Below, one piece after another: positions 14,130 through 22,802 of a stretch of 26,190 bases of DNA. Source of the stretch: a virus. Numbering within the stretch: position 1 is the stretch's first letter; each line of letters opens with the position of its first letter. A program made the translations under genes and the position numbers. The stretch spans positions 1-26,190 of the IMG/VR virus record IMGVR_UViG_3300037153_000939; one strand, given 5' to 3'. The notes beneath the pieces are model-generated. The model had not been told where the DNA came from. It searched no databases and worked only from the letters and a program-made list of their open reading frames with translations.

Positions 14130-16617
14130 CATCACGATTCGGGCCCTCGACCAGACGGGCTCAGGCGTCGCCAGCGCCGGCAAGGCCGGCAACTTCCTCG
14201 CGGGCATCTTCCAGGGCATCGGCCAGAAGGCCGCCGGCATGGTGGCCGAGCTACCGAGCAAGGCCATCAGCTTCTTCAGCGACGCCATCGGCGCCGCCTC
14301 GGACCTGGGCGAGACCGTCTCGAAGAACCAGACCATCTTCGGGGCGGCCTCGAAGGAGCTGCTGGACTGGGCCGAGAACGCGCCCCGGTCGCTGGGCCTG
14401 ACCAAGCAAGCCGCGCTCGACGCCACGGGCACCCTCGGGAACCTCTTCACTCAGCTGGGCATCACCACGGACGAGGCCCGGAAGATGAGCCAGGCCAACG
14501 TCCAGCTGGCGACCGACTTCGCCTCGTTCCACAACGCCGACCCGACCGAAGTCCTCGAAGCGATGACCGCGGCCTACCGGGGCGAGTACGACGCCGTCCA
14601 GCGGTACGTCCCCGTCATCAACGCGGCGAAGGTCGAAGAGGAGGCCCTGGCCCAGACGCACAAGAAATCCGCGAAGGAGCTGACCGAGAAGGACAAGGCC
14701 CTGGCGGTCTCGTCCCTCATGCAGAAGAACGCGGGCGCCGCCGCCGGGGACTTCGCCCGCACGAGCGACAGCGCCGCCAACAAGACGCGCATCGCTGCGG
14801 CCGCCTTCGAGGACCTGAAGGTCAAGATCGGCAACGCCCTGCTGCCGACCTGGTCCGCCCTGCTGAGCTTCGTCACGGGCTCGTTCCTGCCCATGCTCAG
14901 CAACGTGGCGGACGCCGTCATCGGCAAGGTGGGGCCCGCCTTCCAGATCGCCTCGGACGCCCTGAAGCTGTTCGTGGGCGCCTTCACGGGCGAAGGCGCT
15001 GACATCCAGTCCGACCTCGGGGGCTGGATGAACACGATCATCGACTGGGGCGCGACCGCCCGGGGCGTGTTCGACAGCGTGATGAACTTCTTCGGTCAGC
15101 TGAAGGCGGGCTGGGACGCGCTGGTCTCGGCCTTCCAGACCGGCATGACCGAGAACGAGTCAGGCTGGGGCACCTTCAGCCAGATCATGGAGCAGGTGGG
15201 CCTGATCGCCCGCACCGTGTTCGAGTGGCTTCAGTCGAACGTGCCCAACATCCTGGCGACCCTCCAGGGGGCCCTCGCGCCGCTCGTGGGCAAGCTCCAG
15301 GAGTTCTGGGACATGATCGGCGGGAACCAGGCCCTGCTCGTCACCATCGGCGTCCTGATCGGCTCCGTGGTCCTCTCGGCGGTCCTCGCCCTGACCGGCG
15401 CCCTCTGGTCCATGGCCGCCGCCGTGCTGGCCGCTACGTGGCCGCTGGTGGCCATCGTGGCCGTGATCTTCGCTGTGGTCGCGGCGCTCATGTACGCCTA
15501 TAACAACTGGGAGTGGTTCCGCAACGGCATCGCCACCGTGGTGGGCTGGCTTCAGACCAACGTGCCGCCGGCCTTCGAGATGGTGAAGGCGGCCGTGATG
15601 GTGGCCTTCGACTGGATCGCCAACGTGGCCGTGCCGGCGGTCATGAACGCCTTCAACGCCTTCATGGGCTTCCTCCAGGGGACCCTCCTGCCGGCGGTCA
15701 CCACTGTGTGGAACGGCATCTGGTCAAGCGCCGAGCAGCTGGCCGCCATCCTGATCGACGTCTTCACTCGCATCAGCAACTTCATCAGCGATAACTGGAA
15801 CTGGATCAGTGGCCTTGCTCGTGCCGTCTGGGACCTGATTACGAACATAATCAGCAACGCCTGGCAGATCATTAGCAACATAATCCAGCTGTTCCTGAAC
15901 ATCATTACCGGCAACTGGTCCGGCGCCTGGCAGAACATCCAGAACATCCTCTCGGCCGCCTGGAACATGATCGTGGGCGTCATCAGCGGCGCCGCCTCGA
16001 TCATCGGCAACCTGTTCATGATCATCGTCTCGGCCGCCGGCAACCTGGCCGCCGCCGTGGCCGGCAAGGTGGGGGAGCTGATCGGCTGGTTCCAGCGGCT
16101 CCCCGGCCAGATCATGGGGGCCATCGCTGGGCTGGCGGGCGACATGCTGGCGGCCGGCGGGCGCATCATCCAGAGCCTGATCGACGGTATCCGCTCGAAG
16201 ATCGGCGGGGCGGTCGACGCCGTGAAGGGCGGCCTCCAGTCCATCCGCAACCTGCTCCCCTTCAGCCCCGCGAAGGAGGGCCCCTTCAGCGGGCGTGGCT
16301 GGACGCTCTACTCGGGCCAGTCGATGGTCGAGGCCATCGGGGAGGGCTTCACCTCGCGCCGGGGCTCGATGCTGGCGGCCGTGCGCTCGACCATGGAGGC
16401 CACCCAGCGGGCCATCAGCGCTGGCACGAACCTGGGCGGCTACATGCCGGGCCAGCCGGCCATCGCGGCCGCCCTGGCCGGCGCCGGGGGCGGCACGACC
16501 GTGAACCAGTACATCCAGGGCTCTATCCGCTCGGACCGCGACCTGGTTCGGCTGATCCGAGACGACCTGGACAACCTCGGGCTCGGCCCGCAACGCACGG
16601 GCGCGGGGAGGATCTGA
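14113..16617 (+). CDS. Tape measure protein
   Basis: 834 residues. The ATG at 14113 is chosen over an upstream TTG because GAGGGAA lies 7 bases before it. The protein fixes tail length and is ejected with the DNA. Residues 1-250 are alanine-rich helices (DITIRALDQTGSGVASAGKAGNF, VSKNQTIFGAASKELLDWAENAPRSLGL, DAVQRYVPVINAAKVEEEAL). About 408-465 is strongly hydrophobic (several possible membrane spans), followed by Trp-containing repeats (NNWEWFRNGI, NWNWISGLARAVWDLI, TGNWSGAWQNI). The end carries RNLLPFSPAKEGPFSGRGWTLYSGQSMVEAIGEGF, typical of tape measure proteins. By the usual rule of about 1.5 angstrom per residue, the tail would be near 125 nm. Codons at 15790-15915 are unusually A/T-ending. 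Confidence 0.95.
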   Translation: MANIIDITIRALDQTGSGVASAGKAGNFLAGIFQGIGQKAAGMVAELPSKAISFFSDAIGAASDLGETVSKNQTIFGAASKELLDWAENAPRSLGLTKQAALDATGTLGNLFTQLGITTDEARKMSQANVQLATDFASFHNADPTEVLEAMTAAYRGEYDAVQRYVPVINAAKVEEEALAQTHKKSAKELTEKDKALAVSSLMQKNAGAAAGDFARTSDSAANKTRIAAAAFEDLKVKIGNALLPTWSALLSFVTGSFLPMLSNVADAVIGKVGPAFQIASDALKLFVGAFTGEGADIQSDLGGWMNTIIDWGATARGVFDSVMNFFGQLKAGWDALVSAFQTGMTENESGWGTFSQIMEQVGLIARTVFEWLQSNVPNILATLQGALAPLVGKLQEFWDMIGGNQALLVTIGVLIGSVVLSAVLALTGALWSMAAAVLAATWPLVAIVAVIFAVVAALMYAYNNWEWFRNGIATVVGWLQTNVPPAFEMVKAAVMVAFDWIANVAVPAVMNAFNAFMGFLQGTLLPAVTTVWNGIWSSAEQLAAILIDVFTRISNFISDNWNWISGLARAVWDLITNIISNAWQIISNIIQLFLNIITGNWSGAWQNIQNILSAAWNMIVGVISGAASIIGNLFMIIVSAAGNLAAAVAGKVGELIGWFQRLPGQIMGAIAGLAGDMLAAGGRIIQSLIDGIRSKIGGAVDAVKGGLQSIRNLLPFSPAKEGPFSGRGWTLYSGQSMVEAIGEGFTSRRGSMLAAVRSTMEATQRAISAGTNLGGYMPGQPAIAAALAGAGGGTTVNQYIQGSIRSDRDLVRLIRDDLDNLGLGPQRTGAGRI

Positions 16618-17438
16618 TGGCGCTGTGGATACCCAACCAGGGCGAAGAGATCCTCCTGGACATCATCCTGGCGACGGGCATGACCCTGAAGCTCTACAAG
16701 AACGACGTGACCGCGGGGCTCACCACCAGCCAGAAGGAAGCGCTCACCGAGGCCAGCTTCACGGAGGCCAACTTCACGGGCTACTCGGCCAAGACGCTGA
16801 CCGGCGGGTCATGGGTGACCACCCAGGCCGAGCCGAGCACGGGCGTCTACGCCCAGCAGACCTTCACCAGCTCGGCCAACCAGACCGCCCAGAGCATCTA
16901 CGGCTACTACGTCACCCGGACCTCGGACGGGAAGCTGCTCTGGTTCGAGCGCTTCGCGGGCCCGGTCTCGATCAGCCTCATCAACGACGCCATCAGCGTG
17001 ACGCCGACCATCACCCTCGACGACGACCAGGAGGCCACCGTGGCAGCCCAGGGCGTGAAGGCGCTGTTCTCCTCGACCTCCCCGAGCACGACCTACACGA
17101 CGACCACGACCACGGACATGGTGCTGAACAGCTTCGTGGCCGACGGCACGCGCAACTACCGCATCGTCATCAGCGCCGCCTGCTACACCACGGGCGCCGG
17201 TACGTGGTTCTCGAAGCTCTCGATCGGGGGCACCGACACCTCACGGCTGGGAGCGCTCACGGGCGTCTCGGGCACGACCGACGGGTATCACTCGGCGTCC
17301 TACCTCTGGCAGCCAGCCAGCGGCACCTACAATCTGGCCGTGGTGGCCACCGAGCTGAGCGGCACGGCCTCGTTCACCTACTACGCCGATTCGGTGGACC
17401 CTCGCCAGTTCTGGATTGAGGACGTCGGGCCCCGCTGA
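16617..17438 (+). CDS. Minor tail protein with two beta domains
   Basis: 273 residues; the ATG overlaps the tape measure stop (TGATG). The N-terminal half (GMTLKLYKNDVTAGLTTSQKEALTEASFTEANFTGYSAKTL, then GYYVTRTSDGKLLWFERFAG) resembles a domain common in phage minor tail and fibre proteins. The C-terminal half (SSTSPSTTYTTTTTTDMVLNSFVADGTRNYRIVISAACY ... ATELSGTASFTYYADSVDPRQFWIEDVGPR) is a separate beta-sandwich that probably trimerises or binds a surface ligand. Position behind the tape measure suggests a tail-tip component. Confidence 0.7.
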   Translation: MALWIPNQGEEILLDIILATGMTLKLYKNDVTAGLTTSQKEALTEASFTEANFTGYSAKTLTGGSWVTTQAEPSTGVYAQQTFTSSANQTAQSIYGYYVTRTSDGKLLWFERFAGPVSISLINDAISVTPTITLDDDQEATVAAQGVKALFSSTSPSTTYTTTTTTDMVLNSFVADGTRNYRIVISAACYTTGAGTWFSKLSIGGTDTSRLGALTGVSGTTDGYHSASYLWQPASGTYNLAVVATELSGTASFTYYADSVDPRQFWIEDVGPR

Positions 17439-17441
17439 GCC

Positions 17442-20400
17442 ATGGCCACGACCTCGTACTACTCGCCCTACGGGGGCGCGCTGCTCACGGGCTCGGCGCC
17501 GGTCGCCTTCACCTCGGGCACGACCGGCGGCCAGGTCGACAGCAACCTGACCATCGAGTGGGACTTCGACCACGATGGCGACTTCGACCAGAGCGTGGAG
17601 AACATCACCTCGGACGTGCTGGCCGCCCAGGTGGCCTACGGGCGCGACTTCCCCTCGTCACTGACCGGCCGGTCAGGTCCGGGTCAGCTGAAGCTGACGC
17701 TCCGCAACGAAGACGACCGCTACTCGTACTTCAACGCCGCCAGCCCCCTGAACGCCTCGCCCTTCAGCCTGCGCACGGGGCGCAAGATCCGGGTCCGGGC
17801 CAACGACGCCGTGACCGGCGCCGCCTCGATCAGCTACGTAGGCATCGGCACGGCGCAGAACGGCTCGAACACGTCGCTGGTGCCGGGCCTGCCCACGGGC
17901 CTGCTCTCGGCCACGACCTCGACGGACGGGAACGCTGACCTCATGGTCATTGTGGCCTCGATCCGCAACAGCGGCACGGGCACCGTGGTGGCGCCGAACG
18001 GCTGGACGAAGATGGTCGAGACCGGCAACGTGGCCGTGCTCGCCCGCTTCTACCACGATGGCGACACGGCGCCCACGGTCACGTTCTCGGGGGGTGTGGC
18101 GAACGCGACGACGCTGGCGCAGTGCTTCGCCTTCCGGGGCACGCACCAGACCCTGAGCCGGGCCTTCGTCAACAGCACCAGTCAGCTGAACGCCTCGGCG
18201 CAGAACATCGCGGTGCCGGGGCTTGTGGCCTCGGCCACCTCGTGGATGACCGACCCGGACACCGTGGCCACGGTCGTCATCGGGTGGAAGCAGGACGACT
18301 GGACCTCGGTCGCTCAGCTCTCGGGCCAGTTCCTGACCGAGATCAGCGACACGCCGACGACCACGGGCGACGACGCTGGCCTGGAGATCCAGTACCGCCT
18401 CGGCGGCTTCAGCGGAGCGAAGACCTTCAGCGCCACGAGCCTGGTCGTCACGGGCGGGGCCTCGGCCATCAGCCGGGCCGTGGTCTTCCAGCTGGCGCCG
18501 GCCGTCGCCCGCACGGAGCCCGTGCTGCTCGCCTGGGACAACTTCGAGCGGGCCACCGGGAACTTCCTCGGCTCAGCTGATGTCGGCGGCACCTGGACGG
18601 CGCGCTCGGGCGGCGGCTTCGGCATCAGGAACACGGGCTGGGCCGGCGGCCAGGCGACGGCGCGCACGGGCTACGCGGCCCAGTACAACACGGCCATTAT
18701 CTCGACCGTCGACACGGGCCGGACTGACCACTACGTCCAGGTGCTCATGAGCATCAGGGTCCAAGACGGAGACGTCGGGCTCGTCTTCCGCTACGTCGAC
18801 AGCAACAACTACGCCCGCATGTACTACAACAACAGCGATCGAGGGATCACCGTCCAGGAGGTCAAGGCGGGCGTCGTCTCGACCATCCTCACGGCCTGGC
18901 AGATCGAGAGCTGGGACGGCATGACCCTGGGGGTCGGAGTCGAGAACCAGGACGTGACCGTCTACGTCGGCGGCCAGCCCCTGGAGACCGAGGTCCCCGT
19001 TCAGCTGACCAACACGATCACGGGCACGCACGCGGGGCTCTATGCGAAGTGGCAGAGCCACAGCGACACGCCGCCGCTGATGACCGACTTCCGGGTCTGG
19101 GACCAGGTGGCGAAGGCGCGGGACGGCATCATCTGGACAGGCTGGGTCCGCTCGGTCAAGCCCTCCGTGACGGCCGGGCCGATGAAGCTCGTCGAGGTCG
19201 AGGCCGCCGGCCCGCTGGCCGGCATGGCGGGCGTCGAGGTGGCGGCGCCCCGCATCGTGCGCGAGGTGGGCGAGACCGAGGGCGACAATCACTCGGTGCC
19301 CGCCGGCTGCATCGTGGGCGACCTCATCTCGCGCGCTGGCCTGCTGAACCCTCCGTACCCGCTCCCGACCTACCCGACCTCGCACATCGGGAACGTGAGC
19401 TTCAAGGACGGCAAGGCCCTGGAGCTGGCGCGCATGATCGAGCTGGCCGAGCGGGGCCCGAACGGCTCGGGCTGGCTGAAGGAGACCCCGGAGGGCTACA
19501 TCACCTTCGAGGACCGCGAGTACCGGGCGACGCTCCCCGGTACGGGCTGGTGGTCCGACGCCTCGGGCACGGGCCAGTTCCACTACGAGGCGATCGAGCC
19601 CCTCGACCACGAAGGCCAGATCGTCAACCGGGCCATCGCCCAGGCGGCGCCGCAGTGTCCGACCGTGGTCGACGTCTCGAACCAGAGCGACGACGACGCC
19701 TCGACGCTCGACGTTTCGATAATCGTTCCCAACGTCTCCACGGGCCAGCTCGTGCTCGTCTTCATCGCCTGCTCGTCGGTCCAGGACTCACGCCAGTGGC
19801 TGAACCCTCCGGGCTGGACGAGCCATCGCGACGTGGGCGACGACATCGGCATTCGCATCTACTCCCTGGTGGCCGACGGCTCCGAGTCGGGCACCCAGGT
19901 GTACTTCCTGAAGACCGAGCAGCAGGGCACGTTCATCGCTCACATCTACGTGATCGACCACTGGTTTGGCACGGACGACGGCATCAAGGTGGGCCGGGTC
20001 AGCTCGGGCGCGGTGTACGGCCAGAACGCCTACCCGGTCAGCCCCGGGTGGAACCGGGCGCCGGCCCTCTACATCGTCTTCCAGGGCGCCATCGGGGCAA
20101 ACAGCGGCATCCTGTGGGGCGACCTCGCCGCGCCGCCGCCGCTGGGCTACGACTACAACAGCCTGGAGGGCCTCGTGGTGGTCACGAGCCCGGTCAGCTT
20201 CGAGACGGGCGTGGAGTCGATCTACAAGACCGACATCACCGACACCGAGGACCCGGGGCCGTGGCTCGGCGTGTTCACGGACTACGTGCTGCTGGAGACC
20301 GTGTGCGTCGCCATCCGGGGCTACAACGGGCCGCTGAGCAAGCCCAGCCTGGAGGACTCGAAGGCCGTCGGGGGCGAGGGCATCATCTTCCAGATCGACG

Positions 20401-20735
20401 ACGCGGACAGCCAGTCTGAGCACGCGTTCATCCGCTCGAACCCCGACATCCCGACGCTGCTCTACGCCGACTACGACGCCCGTGTCTGGGACGAGTGCGT
20501 CATCGCCCAGTTCAGCGACGACCGGCCCATCGTCACGATCTCCTTCACGGCCTCGAAGAACGCCCTACTCCGCTCCCAGGCCATCCGGCGCCGCACCTCC
20601 GACAAGGTGACCATCTCGGCGTCGGGGCGCTCGGGGCTGGGGATCTCGGGCGAGTTCCACATCGAGCACGTCCACCACGCGTGGTCGAATGGGACGAAGC
20701 AATGGGTGACCACCTGGGAGTGTTCACCCGTGTGA
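17442..20735 (+). CDS. Large modular tail-tip protein (Tal/baseplate-like) with lectin-like insert
   Basis: 1097 residues. Residues 1-125 (VDSNLTIEWDFDHDGDFD, then ITSDVLAAQVAYGRD, LKLTLRNEDDRYS and LRTGRKIRVRA) form the conserved start of actinophage minor tail proteins. About 127-353 is a beta-sandwich (VAPNGWTKMVE, ATTLAQCFAFRG). About 359-553 looks like a concanavalin-A/LamG-type lectin domain (LAWDNFERATGNFLG, VGLVFRYVDSNNYARMYYN). About 556-737 returns to the baseplate backbone (DGIIWTGWVRSVKPSV, DGKALELARMIELAERGPNGSGWL). About 738-963 is a second beta-sandwich related to the first (NPPGWTSHRDVGDD). The end 964-1097 is again the conserved backbone. The protein likely forms the tail tip and displays carbohydrate-binding inserts. 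Confidence 0.8.
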   Translation: MATTSYYSPYGGALLTGSAPVAFTSGTTGGQVDSNLTIEWDFDHDGDFDQSVENITSDVLAAQVAYGRDFPSSLTGRSGPGQLKLTLRNEDDRYSYFNAASPLNASPFSLRTGRKIRVRANDAVTGAASISYVGIGTAQNGSNTSLVPGLPTGLLSATTSTDGNADLMVIVASIRNSGTGTVVAPNGWTKMVETGNVAVLARFYHDGDTAPTVTFSGGVANATTLAQCFAFRGTHQTLSRAFVNSTSQLNASAQNIAVPGLVASATSWMTDPDTVATVVIGWKQDDWTSVAQLSGQFLTEISDTPTTTGDDAGLEIQYRLGGFSGAKTFSATSLVVTGGASAISRAVVFQLAPAVARTEPVLLAWDNFERATGNFLGSADVGGTWTARSGGGFGIRNTGWAGGQATARTGYAAQYNTAIISTVDTGRTDHYVQVLMSIRVQDGDVGLVFRYVDSNNYARMYYNNSDRGITVQEVKAGVVSTILTAWQIESWDGMTLGVGVENQDVTVYVGGQPLETEVPVQLTNTITGTHAGLYAKWQSHSDTPPLMTDFRVWDQVAKARDGIIWTGWVRSVKPSVTAGPMKLVEVEAAGPLAGMAGVEVAAPRIVREVGETEGDNHSVPAGCIVGDLISRAGLLNPPYPLPTYPTSHIGNVSFKDGKALELARMIELAERGPNGSGWLKETPEGYITFEDREYRATLPGTGWWSDASGTGQFHYEAIEPLDHEGQIVNRAIAQAAPQCPTVVDVSNQSDDDASTLDVSIIVPNVSTGQLVLVFIACSSVQDSRQWLNPPGWTSHRDVGDDIGIRIYSLVADGSESGTQVYFLKTEQQGTFIAHIYVIDHWFGTDDGIKVGRVSSGAVYGQNAYPVSPGWNRAPALYIVFQGAIGANSGILWGDLAAPPPLGYDYNSLEGLVVVTSPVSFETGVESIYKTDITDTEDPGPWLGVFTDYVLLETVCVAIRGYNGPLSKPSLEDSKAVGGEGIIFQIDDADSQSEHAFIRSNPDIPTLLYADYDARVWDECVIAQFSDDRPIVTISFTASKNALLRSQAIRRRTSDKVTISASGRSGLGISGEFHIEHVHHAWSNGTKQWVTTWECSPV
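17661..17698. repeat. Two adjacent 16-bp dyads inside the tail-tip gene
   Basis: CTGACCGGCCGGTCAG (17661-17676) is a perfect 16-bp palindrome. Six bases later, GTCAGCT-GA-AGCTGAC (17683-17698) is a second dyad with 7-bp arms, and it contains one copy of the iterated TCAGCTGA word. Both contain GTCA/TGAC ends. They lie in coding sequence. Confidence 0.8.
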
Positions 20736-20755
20736 CCCACCGAAGGAGAACCATC

Positions 20756-21019
20756 ATGCCCACCTCTTCCGCCTCCTGGGGCAAGGACACCGTGGAGCGG
20801 GTCCTGGCGACCGTGGTCGAGCTGGTCCTGGGCGCCGCCACCGCGGCCTTCATCCAGAAGATCAGCGGCACCGAGACCGTCACCCTGGACTCGGTCTTCC
20901 AGGCCCTCACGGCCGGCGCCACGGCCGGCTACGCCGTGCTGAAGGCGTACCTGGCGAAGCTCGTCCAGAACGCCATCTCGCCCGCCTCGCTCGCCCCGGC
21001 GGACACGCCCACCCCCTGA
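20756..21019 (+). CDS. Small membrane protein, probable holin
   Basis: 87 residues from the ATG at 20756, with AAGGAGAA upstream. The sequence has two hydrophobic helices, VERVLATVVELVLGAATAAFIQ (about 13-34) and a second around ALTAGATAGYAVLKAYLAKLV (about 50-70), with a polar N-terminus and a proline-rich C-terminus. This resembles r1t-type holins of actinophages in size and arrangement (SWGKDTVERVLAT...). It is the last gene of the rightward block, where lysis genes are common, but no endolysin is found nearby, so the assignment is by topology and position. Confidence 0.65.
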   Translation: MPTSSASWGKDTVERVLATVVELVLGAATAAFIQKISGTETVTLDSVFQALTAGATAGYAVLKAYLAKLVQNAISPASLAPADTPTP

Positions 21020-21024
21020 CGCGC

Positions 21025-21058
21025 AGCGGCGCCCGGCCTCAGCTGACCGGGCGCCGCT
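21025..21058. terminator. GC-rich hairpin between converging operons (bidirectional terminator candidate)
   Basis: AGCGGCGCCCGG (21025-21036) pairs perfectly with CCGGGCGCCGCT (21047-21058), a 12-bp stem around a 10-nt loop. It sits in the 46-bp gap between two converging stop codons, exactly where a two-way terminator is expected. There is no T-run, as is common in high-GC phages. The loop contains TCAGCTGA (21039-21046). Confidence 0.7.
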
Positions 21059-21065
21059 CGGGGGC

Positions 21066-22802
21066 TCAGAAGTCGACGTCGTCCAGGCTGTTCGAGACCG
21101 CCACCTGGGCGGCCAGGTTGGCCGGGGCCTCGGTCGCGGCGGGCTCGTAGGGCCGGCCCGCGTACTCGTCGGCCACGGCCTTGTACTGCTCGACCAGCTC
21201 GCCCACCCATTCGTCGAAGTCGGCGCCGGCACCGAGGAACGAGGCCGTGACGTTGGCCAGCGTGGCGCCCTCCAGGGCGATGTCGGCCTTCACCAGCTCC
21301 TCGACGAGCATGGGCCAGGTCTCCTCGACGCCGAGCGCCTCGACCGCATCGTTCAGGGTCTGCCACTGGACACGGCGCAGCTCGCGCCGGGCCTCGTCCG
21401 GGTCGGGCGCCGGGGGCTCCTCCTGGACCGGCTGTGCGGGCCGCTCCGGGGCCGCGGGGGGCGCGGACGGGGCCTTCGGCGCCCGGGGGCTCGGGCGGCC
21501 GCTGGAGGCCGTCCTGCGCACGTTGGCGATGGCGGTCATGACGGGCTGGAAGGAGTCGGCGGCCAGCTGGTCGCCCAGGCGGTGGCCGGCGCCCTGCGCC
21601 CACTGCTCGACCTCGGCCCGCTTCGCTTCGGTCAGCTCGCCCAGCTGCTTGGCCACGGTCTCGCGCTGGACCTTGGACGCCAGCTTCGCCCCACCGGCCT
21701 GGCGCCGGGCCGCGCCGGCATCGGCGGGCGGCGCCGGGGGAGCGGCGGCGGCCAGCTGCTCGGCGGCCTCACGCTGATGGACCAGCGCGCCGGCCCGGCC
21801 GATCAGCCACTGGAGGGTCCCGACCGTGAACTGGCCCGACTTGATCGAGAAGCCCCGCTCCTCGCGCTCGGCCTTGATGCGCGCCCGCTCGGCGTCGGTC
21901 AGGTCGGCCATGACCGTGTTCAGGTGCTCGATGTCGGCCTGGGTCACGTGCTCGTCGGCGGACCGCTCGGGGCGCCGTGCCGGATTCTCGACCGGCGCCG
22001 AGGGGCTATCCACAACCTGTGGATTAGGCGCCGGCTCGGGGTCATCGGCAGGCGGGGCGGACGCCTCGGGCTTGCCGGCGGCAGCGGCCTTCGCCCGGCT
22101 GGCCACGTACGGCTTCAGCTGGGCGTAGTCGCCCCGGGTCAGCTGAGCCTTCGTCACGACCATGCCCCGCTCGGCTGCCCAGTCCTTTACGCGCTCGCGC
22201 TCGGCCTCGGGCAGGGCCTTGATGGCGTCGGCCACCTCGGCGTACTGGGCCTCGCTCACGCGCTGGACGTGCGGCCGCTCGTCCACGCGGTCAGGCCGCT
22301 CGGAGTCCGGGTCCTCGGTGGCCAGCTGGAGCAGGTCGACCAGCATGTTCTTCCGGGCGCTCGTGTCGGCCTTGTTCGTGGCCTTGTCCGAGCCGAAGTC
22401 GACCGCCTGGCCCGTGGCCTCGGTCGTCAGGCTGTCGCCCAGCGGGCCCACGATCTCGTAGCGCACGGTCATGACGCACTCCTGCGCCTTGCCGTTGGCC
22501 TTCAGCTCGTGCTTGAGAACCTCGACCTTGCGCCAGTGGATGCCCAGCGCGACGAGGGGGCCGTGGCCCTCGTTCAGGATGTCCTCGATCTTGCGGAAGG
22601 CGTAGGTGGGGCCCTTGCGCTCTCCGTCCTTCACCTGGGGGACCATCTGGCCGGACTTGCCGATGGGGCCGATCTCGCGCTTCAGCAGGGGCAGCAGCAG
22701 GTGAAGGGGCAGCAGGTACCGGGGGCGGTCGTCGGGCGGCACCTCGGCGGCATCGAGGAGCGCCTTCAGCTCGTCGGGCTCGTAGACCTTGCGGTCGATC
22801 AT
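21066..22802 (-). CDS. ERF-family single-strand annealing protein with tandem C-terminal modules
   Basis: 578 residues. The start at 22802 is chosen because AGGAGG lies 7 bases upstream and MIDRKVYEPDELKALL begins the family-like sequence. Residues 25-165 are an ERF annealase domain (PTYAFRKIEDILNEGHGPLVALGI; TEATGQAVDFGSDKATNKADTSARKNMLVDLLQL), which anneals complementary strands in phage recombination. After this, modules of about 55 residues recur near 181-235, 286-343 and 377-430, with a more diverged one at 470-540. They share a hydrophobic helix, an ERxRVKxWAxERG-like core and a QLxxxxYxxL-like end, separated by Pro/Ala-rich linkers. The protein ends NSLDDVDF, an acidic tip with final Phe like that of single-strand binding proteins. 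It is much longer than typical ERF proteins. Confidence 0.85.
   Translation of the reverse strand: MIDRKVYEPDELKALLDAAEVPPDDRPRYLLPLHLLLPLLKREIGPIGKSGQMVPQVKDGERKGPTYAFRKIEDILNEGHGPLVALGIHWRKVEVLKHELKANGKAQECVMTVRYEIVGPLGDSLTTEATGQAVDFGSDKATNKADTSARKNMLVDLLQLATEDPDSERPDRVDERPHVQRVSEAQYAEVADAIKALPEAERERVKDWAAERGMVVTKAQLTRGDYAQLKPYVASRAKAAAAGKPEASAPPADDPEPAPNPQVVDSPSAPVENPARRPERSADEHVTQADIEHLNTVMADLTDAERARIKAEREERGFSIKSGQFTVGTLQWLIGRAGALVHQREAAEQLAAAAPPAPPADAGAARRQAGGAKLASKVQRETVAKQLGELTEAKRAEVEQWAQGAGHRLGDQLAADSFQPVMTAIANVRRTASSGRPSPRAPKAPSAPPAAPERPAQPVQEEPPAPDPDEARRELRRVQWQTLNDAVEALGVEETWPMLVEELVKADIALEGATLANVTASFLGAGADFDEWVGELVEQYKAVADEYAGRPYEPAATEAPANLAAQVAVSNSLDDVDF

Noticed and set aside
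19049-20419. Plus-strand open frame of about 456 codons within the tail-tip gene
   Set aside because: It is a frame shadow, extremely rich in Arg, Gly and Pro, lying inside a clear 1097-residue gene.
20736-21065. Endolysin gene near the probable holin
   Set aside because: The holin-like gene is followed directly by the terminator hairpin and converging genes, and no amidase, peptidase or lysozyme motif appears anywhere in the window.
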